From Mytilus trossulus (lineage: Eukaryota > Mollusca > Bivalvia > Mytilida > Mytilidae), in NCBI RefSeq assembly GCF_036588685.1, contig NC_086382.1, forward strand, positions 59,600,987 to 59,664,986: a DNA stretch of 64,000 bases, given 5' to 3'. Below, piece after piece: positions 60,801 through 64,000 of this stretch. Below the pieces are notes generated by a model. The model was given only the letters and a program-made list of their open reading frames with translations, did not search any database and was not told the origin of the DNA. How positions within the stretch are numbered: position 1 is the stretch's first letter; the number at the start of each line of letters is the position of its first letter. The position numbers and the translations under genes are program-made.

Positions 60801-62693
60801 GGATTTGTTTTTACGAAAAGAAAACCTTATATATGATTATTTGATACCAGCTGAGATTTCCAAAAACTTCCATTCAGTTGAATGAACATATTTGATTTGA
60901 TTTTATGTGTTTTAACGCCACTTTTTAACTGGCCACTTTTGGGCTATTTCGTTGCGGCAAAGTTTAATTGTTGGAAGACCCCGAATAGAAGTGACCGGAG
61001 AAAAATACCGAAATTCGATAGGAAAACTGAAAAACCTAGTCAATTAAGATTGAAGTCGAGTGCAACTGCATGAGCAGGTTTCGAACTTACAACCTCAGTG
61101 TAGTCTGGCTTGTGATTAGAGTAGTAACTACTGAGAGCATTTGACCACCGAGACCCCTGAAATAAGAGATATACGCAACAAGTGTTTACTATTTATAGAC
61201 CAGAAAGTGTTGATTTATGACATTGAGAATTTTAAGATTCATATTCATTCATAATTTAAAAGTGTTATGTACAAGAAGTTTTTAAAAAATTTAATATAAA
61301 TAACATTTATTCTATTAATTTGTTATCTTTTTGTGGTCAACGATGTCATAAAATTCGCTATTTATTGTTCAATATGTCTGCTTTAAGAACTGTTCTCTGT
61401 TTTCAGATTTCTTGTATCAAATAAAATTGATTCACTAGGAACCAAATTGTCAGGGCTAACATCGCTTCAGAATTTGTAAGTACATAATAAGTCAAAATCA
61501 TATTTCTTCCGTTGTGTATATAAACACGAAGTAAGAATGTAATAGATTCAGGATAGATTTTTTTGAAATTGTTTAGTTCATCTAAACGTCGGTATATATG
61601 ATTTATCGTCCTTCGATGTTGGAATTTTTCTTTTTGTGTACATTAATAAGGCCGTTTGAATTGTTTTACTTTGTTTTACACTGTCTGATCTGGGCCTTAT
61701 ATAGCTGACTATGCGGTATGGGCTTTGCTCATTGCTGAAGGTCGTACGTTGAACTATATTTGTTAATGTTTGTGTCATTTTGGTCTTTTGTGAATAGTTG
61801 TCTCATTGGCAATCATACCACATCTTCTTTTTTATATAGGAAATTGGTGATTACTTTTTAGGCAATTTTTGTCAGCTAGCGATAGTCTCCCTTCTTAGCT
61901 GTTTAATTTAAATGTACGTGTGTTTTAAAAAAAAAATACATAAAAATTAAGCTGATTTCGATGCGATTAAGATAAACCATTTTGAGTAGTTTACAATTTC
62001 TGTTCAACCATAATCAAGCAACACATTGTTAAATTAATGACAATAATTAGTTTTGTCAAAATCCGCGCAGATGGACAACATTAAACTCAAATCTATGACA
62101 GTTAAGACGATTCCAACATTCCTATCGTTTCAGGAAATGAACATAACGTTCACATTTATCGGCTTCTGCATTTAATGCCCTTTGCATGCTGACATTATCT
62201 CATCATGTTCATTAACAAGGGTGTGCACCAAAAAAAATGACTTCTTCAACAAAGATATAATCAGATATAACCGAACTAGATGTTGACACTATACAAGTTT
62301 TAGAGTCACCATTACGACTTTGTTGATTTCTAGCAACATTGGAGGTGATAAATACATAGCGAGAGCCATTGTCATTAAAACTTGTCTTTTTCCTTGCGTT
62401 TTAACAGCTGCTTTTTGCGTTGAACGATACTTTCTAAATGGATTCGCGTATTCAGCATTCTGTTATTGCTACTAGTTTCTAACCCTTAAAAATAAAATAA
62501 CCGTACCACATAAAAACCATTAAGTTGTCAAAAGACGTATTGCATAAATATTCATTCTATTATTATCCAATTGCTTAAAGCTCTGAATGTATTCACAACT
62601 GATATCAACATTTTTTTCTAGAGATCTCAGCTTGAACGACATTTCTAGTATAGAAGATGGCGAGTTCTCTGGTCTTCTGTCTTTGGAAACTAT
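54819..62693 (+). CDS. Secreted or membrane leucine-rich-repeat protein (partial; exons 1-5)
   Basis: Exons: 54819-54994, 55824-55895, 59215-59286, 61407-61475, 62622-62693. All internal junctions are phase 2 with a GTAAGT donor, giving 153 residues so far. Residues 1-20 form a signal peptide (FNIIAVLTLSIL core). An LRRNT cap follows with Cys23, Cys31, Cys33 and Cys40 (CTYPGLTMCDC...C) and the typical IPSTIP. Four LRR units of 23-24 residues come next: ISVIDDTSLSGLTSLKEL, ISIIEDGAFSDLQALKRL, a SLGTKLSGLTSLQNL unit and ISSIEDGEFSGLLSLETM. The start exon begins at 54,807 after TTATTTAG. No C-terminal cap, stop or membrane segment was found, so the gene probably continues past the window. The ligand and role are unknown; extracellular LRR proteins often act in recognition or adhesion. 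Confidence 0.82.
56165..56430. repeat. Dispersed repeat in LRR-gene intron 2
   Basis: Contains GCGCTATAGAATCAGGTTTA and TGTACCAAGTCAGGAATATT, the reverse orientation of the 36,005-36,375 copy. Confidence 0.6.
56780..58210 (+). pseudogene. Penelope-like RT pseudogene in LRR-gene intron 2
   Basis: Recognisable pieces in changing frames: DLPTLYWIPKLHKNPYKEGY, FVEFGGLVFQQTIGISMGTN then CAPLLADLFLYSYE, FTFRYIDDVLTLNN, and at 57,892-58,122 YDKRDDFNFPIVNFPFLYSN followed by SPAYG-like APAYGVYVSQLIRYSRA. It parallels the minus-strand copy at 37,530-39,120, in the same order, and keeps the GTNCAP form that the other copy has lost. Many stops and frameshifts. It is followed by an inverted part of the CACGACGGGTGCCGT repeat at 58,245-58,440. 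Confidence 0.78.
58740..59040 (+). mobile_element. Penelope-like RT C-terminal remnant
   Basis: One frame reads NIFDKWNDFNFSIDNFPFPG, the same block as YDKRDDFNFPIVNFPF in the 57.9-kb copy, then decays. Confidence 0.5.
60161..60366. mobile_element. Second palindromic MITE copy (CTGTGGATT ends, degenerate)
   Basis: Starts CTGTGGATTTATTTATTTTC after TA at 60,159-60,160. It ends near AATAATGAATCCCCA, with internal GAAATCCACGAAAATTGGTA as in the 53,082 copy. Confidence 0.7.
60908..61157 (-). mobile_element. tRNA-derived SINE
   Basis: The minus strand begins GGGGTCTCGGTGGTCAAATG (tRNA-Leu/Ser-like head with an A-box region) and has a B box GTTCGAAAC (plus strand GTTTCGAAC near 61,079). The tail region (plus strand TTAACGCCACTTTTTAACTG, CAATTAAGATTGAAGTCGAG) is the conserved body of a SINE abundant in molluscs. 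It is a degenerate copy, not a functional tRNA. Confidence 0.75.
61630..61850 (+). repeat. Copy of the TTGTCTCATTGGCAATCAT short interspersed repeat
   Basis: Contains GGTATGGGCTTTGCTCATTG and GTTGTCTCATTGGCAATCAT followed by ACCACATCTTC. It is the reverse orientation of the 5,040 and 39,385 copies. Confidence 0.65.
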
Positions 62694-63180
62694 GTAAGTT
62701 CTTTATAAAAACAGAAAAGATTTTTTAAAATGATAGACAATATATGCATAATTTCTTGGTAGATCTAACCTAAAGCTTAATAGAACAAAATGTTGTTTGC
62801 TTTTATTAAATGTAAAACGCGCAAGAATTGAAGCAGTATTTCTTTTATATTTTCTTACTGTTTTGAGATGTATCAACCATGCTTAAGCAAGAATTTGTTT
62901 TTTGAATGCCATTGGCCAGTTTTTGTTGATATCGGCACAGAAGGACGATATTAAACTCAAATATAAGACAGTTTGGAGAGTTTTTAGCAGCGTTTACCCG
63001 AATGCGATATTGACACTGACGCGGCGCATGATATTGGCACTACTAATTGTTTCACGACGTTTATCAAAAAAAGTCTATTTCGACGATTTCAAAGAAAGTT
63101 TCAGGTGTTCAAGCATATCATTGATGAGGTCAAGTGACTGTTGTGAATTTGGTAGCCGATTTCGATTTGTCTGAAAAAAT
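62040..63180 (+). mobile_element. Two tiny Penelope-like C-terminal remnants around LRR exon 5
   Basis: CAGATGGACAACATTAAACT at about 62,070 and CAGAAGGACGATATTAAACT at about 62,938 are related. Each is followed by a TQIYDS- or TQI-like stretch that resembles the segment before YDKRDDFNF in the longer copies. Weak but repeated signal; the 90-codon frame at 62,902-63,174 is probably incidental. Confidence 0.3.
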
Positions 63181-64000
63181 GCATAGTTTTACAAACAAAA
63201 CGCAAAGTGGTTATATAAATATTTTTTTTGTGAATATTCATTTACAGGAGTTGTTAGTCCTAGCAGGCCATAATTGATAATTTTCGTTTCGGCAACAGTT
63301 CGCATTAATGAATCCGATATATTAATTTCCAAATTTACTTATTTTTAATATAAATTAGATTTTGAATTCATATTTCCCTATTTGTTGCATATTTATACAT
63401 TTGTACATACTCCTTTTGTTACATGTTACATTTCTCCCAGTTACCGTTTCCTTTCCTTTATTTTATCATTTTCCTATGCTTTCTATGTCGCAAAATATTT
63501 ATGAAGTTTAACATTCGGGATTTATTTTTTAAATTTATCATTTCCGTATTTTTGGGCATATCCTTTGTTTGTTATGATTACCAGCAATGGGTTTTTCATA
63601 TTTTATTTTATTAACAAAAAATATATGCATGTAACTTTTGATGATTTGAAACTTGCAGATAGACAATGTTCCTTTTATTAATCAAATATGCTATAAAACC
63701 CAACATCCAGAAATCTTTTGTATATCAATCTGATTTGGTCAACATTTGAATTTAAAACTTAAATTTTCCCTTTCTCATGCATTGGTTGCATTGTAGCGAT
63801 ACATGTATTTTTTTATTTTCATTCGAATTAAACTGGAAGCAAATAATTATGATATAAAATTAAAAACCAGAACATGCAACAATTACGTTTTGCGAACGTT
63901 GTGAAAAAACGGCTATACTTTTTGAAACTATCTAAAAACTTGTTGCCTAACGAAAAAGATTTAACACTATATATTGTTTAAAAAACCCCAGAAAAACCTT
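63181..64000. other. End of window, presumed LRR-gene intron
   Basis: No further LRR exon could be found. Acceptor-like TTTACAG at 63,241-63,247 and CTTGCAG near 63,659 are each followed by an early stop in the required phase, so the next true exon probably lies outside the window. Confidence 0.4.

Noticed and set aside
61050-61157. Possible tRNA-Leu gene
   Set aside because: A and B boxes are degenerate, the cloverleaf is not maintained and the sequence runs into the SINE body.
62902-63174. 90-codon plus-strand frame
   Set aside because: It overlaps a decayed Penelope-like remnant in a different frame and shows no family resemblance of its own.
63248-63259. Possible LRR-gene exon after TTTACAG at 63,241-63,247
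   Set aside because: In the required phase it gives only a few residues before TAG and no LRR motif, so it is not supported as a terminal exon.

Overview
The window looks like nuclear DNA of a bivalve mollusc, most probably a mussel (Mytilus-type). It is AT-rich, genes are split into short exons by long GT..AG introns, and the space between exons is packed with dispersed repeat families that I recognise from mussel genomes. There is no operon structure and no prokaryotic signal. The species call is inference from repeat content and protein similarity.

Layout. (1) About 632-21,511, plus strand: a SMARCE1/BAF57-type gene (SWI/SNF chromatin-remodelling subunit) with an HMG box, a coiled coil, a Met/Gln/Pro-rich segment and an acidic tail. 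Between its last two core exons lies a phase-matched cassette encoding two C2H2 zinc fingers of the ZEB/zfh-1 type, with alternative downstream ends. (2) About 23.8-24.9 kb: a decayed, internally deleted Tc1-like transposon with TIRs and a TA duplication. (3) 27,986-35,457, minus strand: a five-exon gene for a PHYHIP-like protein with two candidate first exons. (4) 36.5-39.1 kb: Penelope-like reverse transcriptase copies. (5) 41,620-42,445: a short hAT element with perfect 8-bp target duplications that carries a zinc-finger domain. (6) 45.0-51.9 kb: a three-level nest in which a hammerhead-type repeat is interrupted by a hAT-like element, itself interrupted by a minus-strand Ngaro/DIRS-type tyrosine-recombinase retrotransposon with split direct repeats. 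(7) 54,819 to at least 62,693, plus strand: a secreted or membrane leucine-rich-repeat gene built of phase-2 LRR exons, its introns littered with Penelope-like fragments.

The most interesting items are the ZEB-type finger cassette inside SMARCE1 and a ~200-bp dispersed repeat (seven copies) whose best copies fold as a short-stem-III hammerhead ribozyme with all core residues. No rRNA gene, CRISPR array or functional tRNA gene was seen; one tRNA-derived SINE is present. All exon boundaries were read by eye from splice signals and phase.
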